Shown here in pieces: positions 10,655-23,013 of a DNA stretch of 64,000 nucleotides; the first letter of the stretch is position 1; each line of letters begins with the position of its first letter. The position numbers were made by a program, and so were the translations under genes. The notes below the pieces were generated by a model, which was not told where the DNA came from, searched no databases, and worked only from the letters and a program-made list of their open reading frames with translations. The DNA is from Hordeum vulgare subsp. vulgare (taxonomy: Eukaryota > Streptophyta > Magnoliopsida > Poales > Poaceae), in NCBI RefSeq assembly GCF_904849725.1, contig NC_058524.1:511856263-511920262 (forward strand), read 5' to 3'.

Positions 10655-11428
10655 ATGCCTGGCCGTCCTTCTCGTCAGGTGGTACGTGTGACCAGGTGCA
10701 TTGATGTACTGGGTCATACGGCCATGCTGGTCAGGGTGATGTCGTCGTGCGGTTACCGCTGGTACCCCGAGTACAGAGTGGAGGAACAGCACCGAGACTT
10801 CAACCAGAGCTAGTACATCTGCACTGTTAGGGTATTTCCAGACTACCCTGGAGCTGAGGAGCCAATCCATTGGTCCTATGGGTTGGGAGTCACTATTGAC
10901 ATGGCAGTACAAGATGCTGCCTATTTAATGCTGACCATTATGAGAGCGAGACATGCACTGCTGCAGAATTCAGAGTTCTGCTATGTTCCGACCTCTCAGC
11001 CTGGTGAAGAGGGATACCTCAGCGGAGTCTATTTTGGTTCTTCTATGGAGGATCCACTACTGCAGTCCACTGTTGAGATGCTAGAGAACAGAGACAGGGA
11101 TGCTCGTGCTCTCCGCATGGAGCTTTATGCTACCCGTGCCCGTCTGTGGACGGCTTTGACACAGCTGGCACTGGTAGTCCAGACAGGGAACGGAGATATG
11201 GAGATGCTGAACCCTGTTAGGACCCATCTTCCGGCCCACGTTGACTGGCCAGCTATAGGAGGACTCACCCCTCTTCGGGGACCCCTCTTACCACCAGTCA
11301 GGGGACCAAGGCCACATCCGTGTCTTTATGGATCCCAGGGATCTCAGGCTAGAGTGTTTCCTGATCCGCAGGTTGAGCTTCCAGGTCATGGAGGTAATCT
11401 CTATGAGATGTTCTATGCGGATGCCTGA
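10655..11428 (+). pseudogene. Extra ORF upstream of gag in element T
   Basis: The frame from ATG at 10655 to TGA at 11426-11428 gives 257 codons with a single in-frame TAG at 10811-10813. The N-terminal part is basic, beginning MPGRPSRQVV. A helical stretch near residues 145-180 (around LLQSTVEMLENRDRDARALR) could form a coiled coil. I see no catalytic motif and do not recognise the family. It lies between the PBS and gag, in the same strand and a different frame from gag (frame 2 against frame 0). The open frame on both sides of the stop argues that it was a real protein. The TAG is one transition from CAG (Gln). Confidence 0.6.
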
Positions 11429-11771
11429 GGTGTGAGCGGAAGGATAGTATGGTAGTAGCCGTACGTTCACAGTCCTGCGTGACTTGTGAAGTATGCCTGT
11501 GATGTGAAATGAATTCCGGAGGCCTAGATAAATAATGTATAGGAATCTTGTAAGCCTCTGATGAGTAGTTTCATAATTTCAGTAGTTTGCTCTTCGGTTA
11601 AGGTTGTACAAAACTATGTAAGGGTGTGTATGAACCATGGTGTATATATAGCAGTTGCTTGTTACCATGCTGTTCGGATATTCATTTCCGCATTCCGTGT
11701 GTTCAGTACATTCTTAATCCATAGCTAGTATTGATATGATATTGGTCTAAGGTGTGAGTTTGTTTGTCAGG

Positions 11772-12880
11772 ATGGTGTTCACCAGGTTGAACCATGCCCC
11801 TGCTCATGAGCAAGGCGAGGGTAGTCAAGCGTCGCAGGAAGACCTGCCTCACCCGCCCTCTCTGGCGGAAGTTATGCTTGAGGCAGAGAGAAACAAAAGG
11901 GAGACCAACCGACTGTTAGAGCGTATTGAGTAGAATACGGCTCGCCAGCCTAGGAATGCTGCAGTGTCCCTCAACGACTTTGTGAAGCTGAATCCTCCAA
12001 AGTTTCATCATTCCGTCGATCCCCTCGACGCTGATGACTGGCTGTGCAGCATCGCACGCAAGATTCGCTCTGCGAATGTTTCTGAGGCCGACAAGGTGAC
12101 CTTTGCGGCATATTTCCTGGAAGGACCCGCCAATCTGTGGTGGGAGAACTTTGAAGCTATGCGTCCTGCTGAACCAGTAGCCACATGGGCAGACTTCAGT
12201 GCAGCCTTTCGTGTGCACCATATTCCAGAGGGCCTGATGGACAGAAAGAGAGAGGAGTTCTGTGCCTTCACTCAGGGCAAGTTGACCGTGGATGCCTATA
12301 GCCATGAGTTCGGTAACCTCGCCCGCTATGCAACAAAGGAGGTGTCTACTGACGCCAAGAAGCAAGCAAGATTCCGTAAGGGTCTGAGCCCTGAGCTTCG
12401 TCGTGATCTGCGCCTCCACGAGTGTGCAAGCTTTCAAGCCCTGTTCAACAAGGCGATCAGTACCGAGACTGGTCATACTGACTTTCAAGCCACAAGGAAG
12501 CACTCACGTGACTTTGGCTTGTCTTCTGGTTCCGCGTTTCCCAAACGCAGGTTGTGGGTTCCGAATAGTTCTCTGCCACCAAGATACACTCCGAGGCCAT
12601 CCTACGTGGCGCCTCAGACGAATCAGACCAACCCTCCAGCAAAAACTTATGGTGGTCCAGCTAGCAATGCTGCACCACGTGCCAACCAAGTGATATGCTA
12701 CAAGTGTGGAGAACCAGGGCACTACTCCCGTGAGTGTCCTCAAAATGTGGGTGCCAAGCAACCCGGAAAGTCCGTCGGGCAAGCCAAGTCGGGCAAAGCT
12801 TACTATGTGAAGCCAACTCCTGCACGTGGCCGTGTGAACTATGTGTCAGCAGAAGAAGCTGCAGAGGATCCCGACGTCAT
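11772..12880 (+). pseudogene. gag: gag of element T
   Basis: Starts at ATG 11772 (MVFTRLNHAP). The core is the retrotransposon gag domain, with WADFSAAFRVHHIPEG near residue 140 and an RFRKGLSPELRRDL block. A CCHC zinc knuckle, CYKCGEPGHYSREC, sits near residue 310. An in-frame TAG at 11931-11933 after 53 codons is one C-to-T change from CAG; beyond it the frame stays open into protease. Gag would assemble the cytoplasmic particle. ORFs on the minus strand here are shadows. Confidence 0.85.
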
Positions 12881-14855
12881 GCTGGGTACGCTCCTTGTTA
12901 ATCATCACCCAGCGTCTGTTCTCTTTGACACTAGGTCTTCTCATTCCTTCATTTCATAAAGTTATGCACAGTTGCATAACATGTCTTTTTGTGATATGCC
13001 AATTCCATTGGTTGTCCAAACTCCTGGTAGTAAATGGCAAACCTCTAGGATAACCTATGACAATGAAATTCTAGTAGACAGGCTAGTTTTTCTAGCCTCA
13101 TTGATAGCCTTGAAATCTTTGGATATTAATATCATCTTGGGTATGGACTGGATGTCAGCTCACTATGCCAAGATTGATACTCATTCTAGAAATGTCCAGC
13201 TTACCCATCCCTCGGGTGAGATAGTAAATGTCTCTACTCGAGTTGCCAAATGCCAACTCTATTCCCTAAATGCCAACCCTCTTCCGGAACTAGAAGACAT
13301 TCCGGTAGTCCGTGACTTCCCGGATGTTTTTCCAGAGGAACTGCCAGGAATTCCACCTGACAGAGATGTAGAGTTTGTGATAGATCTTGTTCCGAGAACT
13401 GTCCCAATAGCCAGAAGACCATATAAGATGGCACCCCTGGAGCTAGCCGAACTTAAGAAGCAACTAGATGAGGCCTTGAATAAAGGTTTCATTTGTCCTA
13501 GCTCTTCTCCTTGGGCTTGCCCCGTCCTCTTCGTCAAGAAGAAAGACAGAACGGATCGGATGGTTGTAGACTACCGACCAGTTAATCTGGTCAACATAAA
13601 GAACAAGTATCCACTCCCGAGGATCAACGACCTGTACGACCAGCTCGCTGGGTCCTCAGTCTTCTCCAAAATGGATTTGAGGTTGGGATACCATCAAATC
13701 AAGATCAAGAACGGGGACATTCCAAAAACGGCTTTTGTTACTCGTTATGGCCAATACGAGTACACTGTCATGTCCTTCGGGTTAACCAATGCCCCAGCCA
13801 CCTTCTCTCGTCTGATGAATTCAATCTTCATGGAGTATTTGGATTAATTCGTCGTGGTATACCTCGATGATATTCTCATCTACTCGAAGAACGAACGAGA
13901 ACATGCCGAGCATCTAAGGCTGGTATTGATGAAACTTCGAGAGCATCGCCTTTATGCCAAGTTTTCAAAATGTGAATTTTGGTTACCAGAAGTGACCTAT
14001 CTAGGTCATGTAATCTCTGGTAAGGGTATTGTTGTCAATCCCGAGAGAGTTCAAGCTGTCCTTGATTGGACTCAACCTGAATCGGTTAAGCAAGTTAGGA
14101 GTTTTCTTGGTCTAGCGAGCTATTGTCGTCGCTTTGTCGAGAATTTCTCCAAGGTTGCAAATCCTCTAACTGAACTCCTCAATAAGGATAAAAAGTTCGA
14201 GTGGACACCACAGTGTGAGCATAGTTTTCAGGAACTGAAAAGACGCCTAACTTCCGCACGTGTGTTGCTACCACCAGATTTTTCGAAGGACTTTGTTATC
14301 TATTGCGATGCCTTGCGACAAGGATTAGGTTGCATTCTCATGCAAGATCGTCATGTGATCGCATACGCATCTCGACAGTTGCGTCCACATGAGGATAATT
14401 ATCCCACACATGACCTTGAGCTTGCAGCTGTGGTCCATGCACTAAAAACCTGGCGACATTACCTTTTGGGTAATCATTGCGAAATATTCACTAATCACCA
14501 AAGTCTGAAATATATCTTCACCCAGCCGGATTTGAATCTCAGGCAAAGATGGTGGGTTGAGTTGATCTCGGATTACGACTTAGGGATAACTTACACCCCG
14601 GGGAAGGCCAATGTTATGGCCGATGCACTAAGTCGTAAATCTTATTGTAACAATTTGATGCTACAACAAGGTCAACCACATCTCTATGAGGACTTTCGGA
14701 AGTTGAATCTTCATATTGTTCCTCAAGGATTCCTTTCTACCCTGGTGGCGAAGCCTACTCTTAAGGATCAAATTATAGCTGGCCAAAAGCGTGACAAGGG
14801 TATATCACGGATCAAGGAGAATATTTTTAGCGAAACGATAAAGAATTTTCCATGA
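12881..14855 (+). pseudogene. pol: Protease, reverse transcriptase and RNase H of element T
   Basis: It continues the gag frame. The protease site reads LFDTRSSHSFIS: the catalytic DTG is DTR, AGG at 12933-12935 probably from GGG, so protease should be dead. TAA at 12957-12959 follows. RT shows [42 protein letters not shown] and the active site [15 protein letters not shown] at 13845-13847 falls just before that site. RNase H has [13 protein letters not shown], with the DAS-type Ser changed, and [11 protein letters not shown] lost base near 14832 shifts the frame, and the frame 0 reading ends at 14855. Confidence 0.88.
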
Positions 14856-16243
14856 ACGATCAAGGTGTTGTGTTCTTCCAGAATCGTTTAGTGGTTCCTA
14901 AGAGCAAACGTCTGCGGCAATTGATCCTTAAGGAGGCTCATGATTCTCCTCTCACCATTCATCCCGGTAGTACTTAGATGTATCAGGACCTACGCCAGAG
15001 GTTCTGGTGGACTAGGATGAAGAGAGAAATTGCTGAGTTCGTTGCTAACTGCGACGTTTGTCGTCGAGTTAAGGCAGAACATCAAAGGCCTACTGGCACC
15101 CTTCAACCTCTAGCTATTCCTGAATGGAAATGGGATAAAGTTAGTATGGATTTCATTACCGGATTTCCCAAGACCAAGAAAGGAAATAATGCTATCTTTG
15201 TGGTCATTGACCGTCTTTCCAAAGTGGCTCATTTTCTTCCCGTTCGTGAGAGTATAACTGCTAGCTAGCTAGCAGAGTTATATGTCTCTCGAATAGTGTC
15301 TCTTCATGGTGTTCCCCTGGAGATTAACTCGGACCGTGGGAGTATCTTGACTTCTCGCTTCTGGGAAAGTTTTCAGAATGCCATGGGGACTCACTTATCT
15401 TTTAGCACTGCTTTCCATCCCCAATCAAGTGGTCAAGTAGAAAGAGTGAATCAAATCCTAGAAGATATGCTCCGAGCTTGTGTTATATCGTTCGGTATGA
15501 ATTGGGAGAAGTGTCTTCCATTCGCCGAATTCGCTTATAACAATAGTTATCAATCAAGCTTGGGCAAAGCTCCTTTTGAAGTTCTCTATGGACGAAGATG
15601 TCAAACACCTCTTAATTGGTAAGAAACCGGGGAGAGGCAACTCTTTGGCCCGGATATGATCCAGGATGCAGAAGATCAGGTTCGCATTATTCGTGAAAAG
15701 TTGAAAACAGCCCAGTCTCGTCAAAAGAGCCAATATGATCGTCATCATAAGACTGTGACCTTTGAAGTTGACGAGAAGGCTTACCTTCGGGTTACACCTT
15801 TGAAGGGTACCCATCGATTCGGTATCAAGGGCAAGTTGGCTCCTTGTTACATTGGTCCTTTTCGCATTCTTGCCAAACAAGGAGAAGTTGCCTACCAGTT
15901 GGAACTTCCTCCGCATCTTTCCAAGGTTCATGATGTCTTCCACGTCTCGCAACTCAGGCGTTGCTTTTCGGATCCTCTCCGTGAAGTGGACCACGAAACG
16001 CTTGATCTCCAAGATAACCTTTCATACCGAGAATACCCCGTGCGTATTCTTGATCAAGCTGAGCGTACCACTCGACGTCGAAACCTCAAGTTTCTTAAAG
16101 TTCAATGGTCAAATCATTCTGAAAAAGAGGCAACTTGGGAATGAGAGGATCGTCTCCGACTTGAGTATCCTGCGTTATTCCCGACGACTTCCAAATCTCG
16201 GGACGAGATTCTTTTGAGTGGGGGTGAGTTGTCACATCCCTGA
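14852..16243 (+). pseudogene. pol: Integrase and chromodomain-like tail of element T
   Basis: The reading frame moves to frame 2 after the single-base deletion near 14832. The integrase zinc finger ends CDVCRRVKAEH. The DDE core shows DFITGFPKT, then LEINSDRGS, then [14 protein letters not shown]. The tail has a YREYPVRILD block and KVQWSNHSEKEATWE, typical of the chromodomain of Tekay chromoviruses, which is thought to direct integration into heterochromatin. Stops lie at 14975-14977, 15266-15268, near 15620 and at 16142-16144. The last frame runs into the LTR and ends at 16243. Confidence 0.87.
16213..16229 (+). promoter_or_regulatory. Polypurine tract of element T
   Basis: TTTGAGTGGGGGTGAGT directly precedes the 3' LTR start TGTCACATCC. 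It would prime plus-strand synthesis. Confidence 0.75.
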
Positions 16244-18477
16244 CACTTTAAGCAAGTTAGCTTTGTGCTCATGTTATCTTTGCATTGCATCTAGGAAATT
16301 TCAACAAGAATAAAGTAAGTGGTGAAGGAAAACTCAAAACCCTAGCCACTTCTTTAAATAAAGGAAATCTCAAACTAGTTAAAACCAATGAACCCAAAAT
16401 GGCCTCAAGAAAAGTTCAAACTTTCTGATAAATCATGAAAGTATAGAAGCAATGAAGAAAACCTTTTTCTTGACACTTTAAGCATTTTAAATAAATGCAA
16501 AAAGCTACTGGTTTCAAGTTTTAAATTTGAAATCAGAAACTTTAAACTTTCAAAAATATTGAAAACTTTGGGAATGGTTGGAAATGTTCCAACAAATATT
16601 CTGGTGTGTTTAAAATAGTTTTTTACAAACTATTTGGGAGCTGAAATAAATAGCAAGTTAATGAAATAGCAAAACAGAAACAAATCAGAAAAAAAAATGG
16701 GAAAACTCTTACCTGACGCTTACCTGGCCCAGCCCAGCTCCCCTGTCGTCTTCCTCCTCGCCAGTAGGAGCAGGAGGTGGCCGCCGCGTCGCCGCGCGCC
16801 TCCATGCACCTGTGCGCCTGCGTGGCCGCCGCTTCGCGCTGGCAAGCACGGGGATAAGATTCCCGAGCCCGTAGCTATCCATTCCTGTGCTCACTCTTCC
16901 CCCTCTCCTCTCGGTTCCCTCGATCCCCTCTGCCGCCACTGTCAGGAGCTCGAGCTCGAGCTGCCCGTGCCCCTAGCCATAGGATATCCATTCTGAGTGT
17001 GCCGTTAGCTCCGCCTCGACGAACTGGTCCTCCGTGCAGAAGCCGAAGCCTCCTCGAGCCCTGCAACGGCCACGGCACCGTCGCCTTCAACCTTCGGCCG
17101 CCGGCGAGCTCTGCTCGATTCGTCGCCCTCCGTGCTTCCCCGAGCCGTCCAAGCCCTTCTCAGCACTCCTCGTGAGCTTGCGCATCTTTCCCCTAAGATC
17201 TTCCCGTCGATCCCCTCCTCTAGGCTTAGTTCCATCGGAGCCCGACGAGGACCGCCGCTGCAGCTCATCGCCGGTAGCCCTCCGGTGAAGTGTTGGTCCG
17301 TCTGAGGCCACCAGCAGCCTCAGGACATCACGTAGATGCTTTAGGTGCCCAGCCCCACGCGTTTTGACCCCGTATTCGATGGCTTCGACGATGGCCGAAC
17401 TTGGTCACCGCCAAGCTCGTCGCCGGCGTTGAATCCGGCCACCCCAGCACCTGGGGCTTGTCCCATCGTGCGTGCCGTCGAGTGGCCGTTCTTCCCGTGG
17501 TCTCTCCCGTGAGTTTGGCCGTCGGAGGCGAGTTTCCAACGCCCTCCACCGTACTGGTGGTCGCCGGAGGCTCCCCGCCGGCGCGGACGACCTCGCCACC
17601 GGTGGATCTCAGCTGGCCTGAGCCACTAACGTGTGGGGCCAACCTCTGGATAGTTTAGAAATAATAAAAATAAATCAATTAAATTGATAAGTCACTGACA
17701 TGTGGGTCCAGTGAGTTTAATTAACTAAATAAGATTAATCCTAATCTAAAATTGACCAGACACACTGACCAGTGGGTCCCACTGGTCAGGTTTGACTTTC
17801 AACGGCCAGTTGGACCTGCTGATGTCATGCTGATGCAGTAAAAGGATTTTCCGGTATAGAAATAATTCCAGAAATGTTTAAAACTTCAAAAATCCATAAA
17901 AATTAATATGTAACTCCAATGAAAATAATTTATATATGAAAAACTATCAGAAAAATTCAAGGAATCTGAATATTCCATTTTCAAACATGTTTAAAAATGT
18001 TACAGAACCCAAACATGTAGTTTAATGAATAAGTCAATTCTTATAAATACTTTATAAATGGAATATGGAAAATATTTAACTTTCACTATGATTGACATGA
18101 TCAAATACTATCCTAATTACAAACCATCAACTTAACATGTCATTCCATGCATGTTAACATCAAGTTGATCTGAGCATCAGGTCGAATCAATTAAAATGGT
18201 ATCCGAGAATACCTCGTTTGAAGTGATATTTGAATTTGATTCAAATCAACTTCAAACCTAATACATGCTAGCCATATTAGTTTATCACCTTGCATTCTCA
18301 TGCCATGCTCATGCATCATCTTGGTTGCATATGTTTGTTATTGATTGTTGTCATTCCTTTCGGTAGGCTCCGCTCCCCCGGATTCCACCGAATATCCGTC
18401 TGACGGATATTGTCACTCCTCTGAGCAACAAGGCAAGCAACCATTTTGATCATCCCGATAAATCCCATGTTCTTGCT

Positions 18478-19391
18478 CCTGCACTTACTTATTGCATTAG
18501 GATCAAATGCTTCAACTGCTTTTGCCACGTTAGTTGAACCCACTTCCTTTGCATGACCTATCCTTGTCACAGTAAATAGCCGAACCTTGCAACCTAGCAT
18601 ACATGGTAGTTGCTTGAGCCATGATGTGCCTTATCCTGCTATGCATGCTATGCTTAGAGTTGTGTATGGTCTGTCATCTCGGAGATGAACAGAATTGTGA
18701 GAATGTGTTCGGTAAGCAAAGGTTGTGTGTTGAACCTGATTTGGTAAAGGTACCGGTGAAAGGCTGTGTAGGAGTACATGGCGGGTTGTTTCATTGGAAC
18801 CGTCCTTAGGAACTGAGTTCCGTGTATGTAATCCAAGACTAGATACTACCACATGCTGGGCCCTGAAATATGACCCCGCTCGACCTATTAATCGCTTAGT
18901 ACTCGGTCCAGGAGTTGCAAGTAGTTTCTGGTGTTTATAGTCATGCTGGAGGCTGTGCATGGTGCTGACCTGAGAGGTGGGTTGTGATGCGGTAGGCAGT
19001 GGCACGGTGTACCAAGTGGCACCCGGATGGTGGGCTTGGGAACCCTGCGTACATCATTTGAGGCCGTGGCGGAAACCTCGGCCGGACTTCCGTGCGGGTT
19101 AACCTCAGATAGGCGATAAACCTGGACTAGGTACCAGTGTGGTTAACGGTCGTGGCCGACTCCCTCGCTGGGCTTCCGCTTGAAGGTTGCCGAGGTGCAT
19201 GGCGTGCACATGGCGATAAGTGGTGAGAGCGTGTGTGACGAAGTACCCCCCCTGCAGGGTTATGATCTATTCGAATAGCCGCGTCCGCCGATATGGACTA
19301 CTTGGAGACATATGTTGTTCATAGATAACTTCAATGGCTACTCATAAAATTGTCAAGATAAGCGTGAGTGTCGTGGAAGGCATTTCCTTAT
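18478..19391 (+). other. 914-bp segment present only in the 3' LTR of T
   Basis: Bounded by TCTTGCT on the left and GGAGACGG on the right; in the 5' LTR these are adjacent. It has no TSD, no terminal inverted repeat and no TG...CA ends, so it does not look like an inserted element. The simplest reading is a deletion in the 5' LTR. No coding domain is visible. Confidence 0.7.
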
Positions 19392-19868
19392 GGAGACGGA
19401 ATGATCCCACGATGGTGTATTGTTGTGGTGTTAGTGGACTCGTGCGCGAGAAATCAAGTTGTCAAAATTATTTAAAAATGCAAGTTGTCTAGCCACGAGT
19501 CAAATGCTGGCTTTCCGCATGAAACCCCACCATACCCTGTTGATACATTGCATGAGTAATTAGTTATCCTAAAGTCTTGCTGAGTACCTTCGTACTCATG
19601 TTTGTATAATAAATGTTGCAGAGGTTGCTAATGACCCTAATGGAGGGTTCTTCGTAGACATCGACGACGACGAGTAGCTGGTGTCCCAGCTACGATCTGG
19701 CCCAACGTTGGATCTATAGTATAGTCAGGCCATGTGCCTTCTAGTTGCACATGTCTGTACTTAGACAGTTTTAAACTCTTTCGCTGGCTTGTAACTGAAT
19801 GACTGCTATTATGGTTCGTGAGACCCTTAAAGTGTAATATTATGTGTGTGGCTCTTCCGAGCCTCTTA

Positions 19869-19874
19869 AATAAA
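19869..19874 (+). terminator. Poly(A) signal in 3' LTR of T
   Basis: AATAAA, at the position equivalent to 9653-9658. It would end transcripts of element T. Confidence 0.45.
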
Positions 19875-20439
19875 GCTTGTATATTTATGGTTATGTTGTG
19901 ATGCCAATGATGTATCTATACATATCGGTATGCCATGCGTATGTGTGTCGTACTTGATATGTATGGGGTTCGATTACCTAGTCGTGAACTTTAGTAGCAC
20001 TCCTTACAAGGAAATGCCCCTTTGTGATCCAACGAGCCTTGGTAGCTCGCTACTGCTCCGGACACATTGGTTGACCGGCATGTGTCCTTCTTAGCTGCTG
20101 TGTCTGTCCCCTTTGGGGAAATGTCACGCGATGTAATGGAGTCCTTGTAGCTTGCTACGACTCGTCTACATTCGTTGGTGACCGACACCTGCTTTGTTGG
20201 GTCATGTATACCTGTCCTTGTGCGCTATTGCCACTTTGGTTTATGACTAGACTTGTCGATCCGGGTTCTTTGACATTGGAATGCTAGCGACACTATTGCA
20301 TACATGAGTCAAAATACGCAAACGGTCCCGGCTAAGGTAAGGCTGTAGCCGTGGAGTTAACCGTGCGTGAGACCGCAAAGGGATGCGATGTGTTACAGGC
20401 TGGATTCCTATGGCTTAGGATCGGGGTCCCGACAGTTTT

Positions 20440-21010
20440 CACTTTATCTTTGGAGGGAAAAGCATAGAGTGATATAGGCTATTGTACGATATTAGATCAT
20501 GGGACTAGAATCGCTTGAAGCTGGAATTTCATCAAAAGTTTTATCCTACGCATCTAGTTTATCGTGGTCGGAATTTTATTTATAGTTGTTGGCCACGTGA
20601 AGGATAAAGCTTTGCTCAAGCTTGGGGGGCTTAAATATATGATGCACACCTGCCCCAATCATGAGCTATCGAGAGAAATGATTATAAAAAAATTATGCTC
20701 GACTTTCTCATGTTCATCAAGTACAACTCGATGCATCTTCTACTGGATCTTATATGAAGAAGACTATTGAATTCAAATGGGATCTTCTAGAAAGAATTAA
20801 ACGTAAATCTAAAGACTAGGAATTCAACAAAGGTAAAGATGCAGGTATAAAGCTTAAGGTTGACTATGTTAAATCTTTTATGGATACCGATACTTTTCAT
20901 ATGTTTACCAACAAATATGAGCTTGACTCCGAGATAGTTGCTACATTCTGTGAATCATTTGCTACTCATGTCGATCTCCCTAGGGTAAGTGCTTTAAATA
21001 TCATCCACCT
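20440..21010 (+). pseudogene. gag: gag of element B, continued
   Basis: It resumes the gag frame interrupted at 6923. Recognisable pieces match C and D at the nucleotide level: the RSW region, FHQKFYP, the FKWDLLERIKRKSKD-like block and the SEIVATFCESFATHVDLP-like end. Several stops (for example TGA and TAG soon after the junction) and indels break it. The piece runs on towards the protease region. Confidence 0.65.
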
Positions 21011-21079
21011 ATTGAAAAGTTGTTAGAGGAACCCATTAAAGTTAATGAGTAAGCAATTTTTACCATGTTGATCCAGTTG

Positions 21080-21725
21080 TACCTACATCTTATATAGAGA
21101 AACCGCATTTTCCTGTTAGGATTAGGGAACATGCTAAAGCTACAACTGTGGTTAACAAAAGTTATGTTAGAACACCAAAACATTCTGAACAAATAAATGA
21201 CAAGCCTAATATTTCTATAGTTAAATATCTCTTGGTTTATAATATTGATGGGCATGTTATTTACTTCTCTAGTGAAGATGCTAGAATTGCAAAGCCTGCT
21301 AGAAATGGGCACGACAAGCTAGATAAAAACAAACTAGATTTTGGCATGCATGTGGTTTATATTAAGATTGGAGATCACTTCTACCATGGATTATGTGACG
21401 TGGGTGCTAGTGTTAGCGCTATACCTTTTACCTTATATAAAGAAATTATGAATGAAACGTTGATATTGAAAATATTGATGGCACTGTTAAACTTGCAAAC
21501 CGAGATACTATCTTGTCGCTTGGGATTGTTAGAGACGTTGAAGTATTGTGTGTAAAAGTCAAATACCCCATGGACTTCTTAGTACTTGGTTCTGAACAAG
21601 ATAACTTTTGTCCCATCATATTTAGCAAACCTTTCTTGAACATTGTTAATGCTGAAATTAATTGTGTCATAGAGAAACTTAAAGTAAGCTTTGGTAATGA
21701 GTCTCATGAATTTAAATTCTCTTAA
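21080..21725 (+). pseudogene. Aspartic protease region of element B
   Basis: One frame (21148-21555) contains YIKIGDHFYHGLCDVGASVSAIP, with DVGAS as the protease active-site motif of this Athila group, where C has the same motif and D differs only by Ser-Leu after it. A frameshift near 21460-21510 moves the reading to a second frame (21513-21725) with LGIVRDVEVLC and FCPIIFSKPFLN. The protease would cut the gag-pol polyprotein. It is broken here. Confidence 0.75.
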
Positions 21726-22180
21726 TTTGGTAGATAACCACATGAGAAGGAGTTATATTGTAAAGATGAAATTATTGGTCTTGCCTCTATTGTTGTGCCT
21801 CCTACAGATCCTTTAGAACAATATTTGCTAGACCATGATAATGATATGTATATGAGAGAAGGAAATAATATAGATGATATGTTCCTTAGACAAACACCTA
21901 TCCACAAACACACCTTGTGTGTTTATATCTTAGGGGATCCACCTCCACCAAAAGGAGATCCCTTGTTTGAGTTAAAGACATTACCTCGTACTTTGAAATA
22001 TTCTTATCTTGATAAAAAGAAGATATATCCCGTTATTATTAGTGCTAACCTTTCAGAACATAAAAGAGGTTACTCAAAAGTCTAAAGAAGCACATGGTTG
22101 CTATTGGATACACACTTGATGATCTTAAGGGCATAAGCCCCACTCTATGTCAGCACAAGATAAATGTAGGACCAGATGCT
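21726..22180 (+). pseudogene. Protease-RT linker of element B
   Basis: The frame from about 21795 carries PPTDPLEQYLLDHDNDM, GDPPPPKGDP and IISANLSEHK, matching C 26248-26520. A shift follows near 22070. It is cut at 22180 by element D. The TSD ATGCT is at 22176-22180 and again at 42509-42513, where B resumes. Confidence 0.7.
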
Positions 22181-23013
22181 TGATACGTCCATTTTGCATC
22201 ATGCTTTTATGTTGATATTTTTCTCTTTATGGGCTGTTATTACACTTCACGGTACAATACTTATGCCTTTTCTCTCTTATTTTATAAGGTTTACATGAAG
22301 AGGGAGAATGTCGGCAGCTGGAATCCTGGCCTGAAAAAGGAGCAAGTTTGAGATACCTATTCTGCGCAACTCCAAAAGCCATGAAAATCAACGAGGAATT
22401 ATTTTGGAATTTATAAAAAATACTGGACGGAAGAAGTACCAGAGGGAGCCACCAGGAGGCCACAAGACTGCCAGACGCGCCTACCCTCCTGGTCGCGCCT
22501 AGGTGGCTTGTGGGCCCCATGTTGCCCCTCTCGCTGCCATCTTTTGCTATAAGGAGGGTTTCATTCCAGAAAAAATAAAGAGGAGGCTTTCGGGAGGAGT
22601 CGCCGCCACCACGAGGCAGAACTTGAGCAGAACCAATCTAGAGCTCCAGCAGGATCGTCCTGCCGGGGAAACTTCCCTCCCGGAGGGGGAAATCGCCGCC
22701 ATCGTCATCACCAACACTCCTCTCATCGGAGGGGACTCATCACCATCAACATCTTCATCAGCACCATCTCATCACCAAACCCTAGTTCATCTTTTGTAAC
22801 CAATCTCCATCTCGTGACTCCGATTGGTACTTGTAAGGTTGCTAGTAGTGTTAATTACTCTTTGTAGTTGATGCTAGTTGGATTACTCGGTGGAAGATTA
22901 TATGTTTAGATCCTTGATGCTATTCAATACCTCTCTGGTCATGAACATAATTATGCTTTGTGAGTAGTCACTTTTGTTCCTCAGGACATGGGATAAGTCT
23001 TGTTATAAGTAGT
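22181..23013 (+). repeat. 5' LTR of element D, left part
   Basis: Begins TGATACGTCC after B sequence and breaks off at 23013 inside the LTR, after GTAGT. The missing right part continues at 33170 beyond element C. Together they give 1523 bp, matching D's 3' LTR (1526 bp). Confidence 0.92.

Larger units (their letters stand above)
6924..20434 (+). mobile_element. Tekay-like chromovirus T (Gypsy, 13.5 kb)
   Basis: A complete element flanked by GTTTT (6919-6923 and 20435-20439), with termini TGTCACATCC and GGTCCCGACA. It has very long LTRs (3295 and 4205 bp), a Met-tRNA PBS, an extra ORF, gag with a CCHC knuckle, protease, RT, RNase H, integrase and a chromodomain-like tail. That order and the long LTRs fit the Tekay/Del lineage. 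In the first 230 bp of the two LTRs I count four mismatches, so it is a fairly young insertion, yet its coding region has at least seven stops and a frameshift. It is not autonomous. Confidence 0.92.
16230..20434 (+). repeat. 3' LTR of element T (4205 bp, full-length form)
   Basis: Same start as the 5' LTR, ending GGTCCCGACA. It contains the GC-rich block (16697-17655), the 914-bp segment missing from the 5' copy (18478-19391), and an AATAAA signal at 19869-19874. ORFs such as 17034-17288 and 18631-19005 are shared poorly between copies or antisense and are not called. Confidence 0.92.

Noticed and set aside
15554..16012. Minus-strand ORF of 152 codons in T
   Set aside because: It is a shadow of the integrase reading frame on the plus strand.
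18478..19391. An inserted transposon in T's 3' LTR
   Set aside because: No target duplication, inverted repeats or LTR ends were found at its borders; deletion in the other LTR is simpler.
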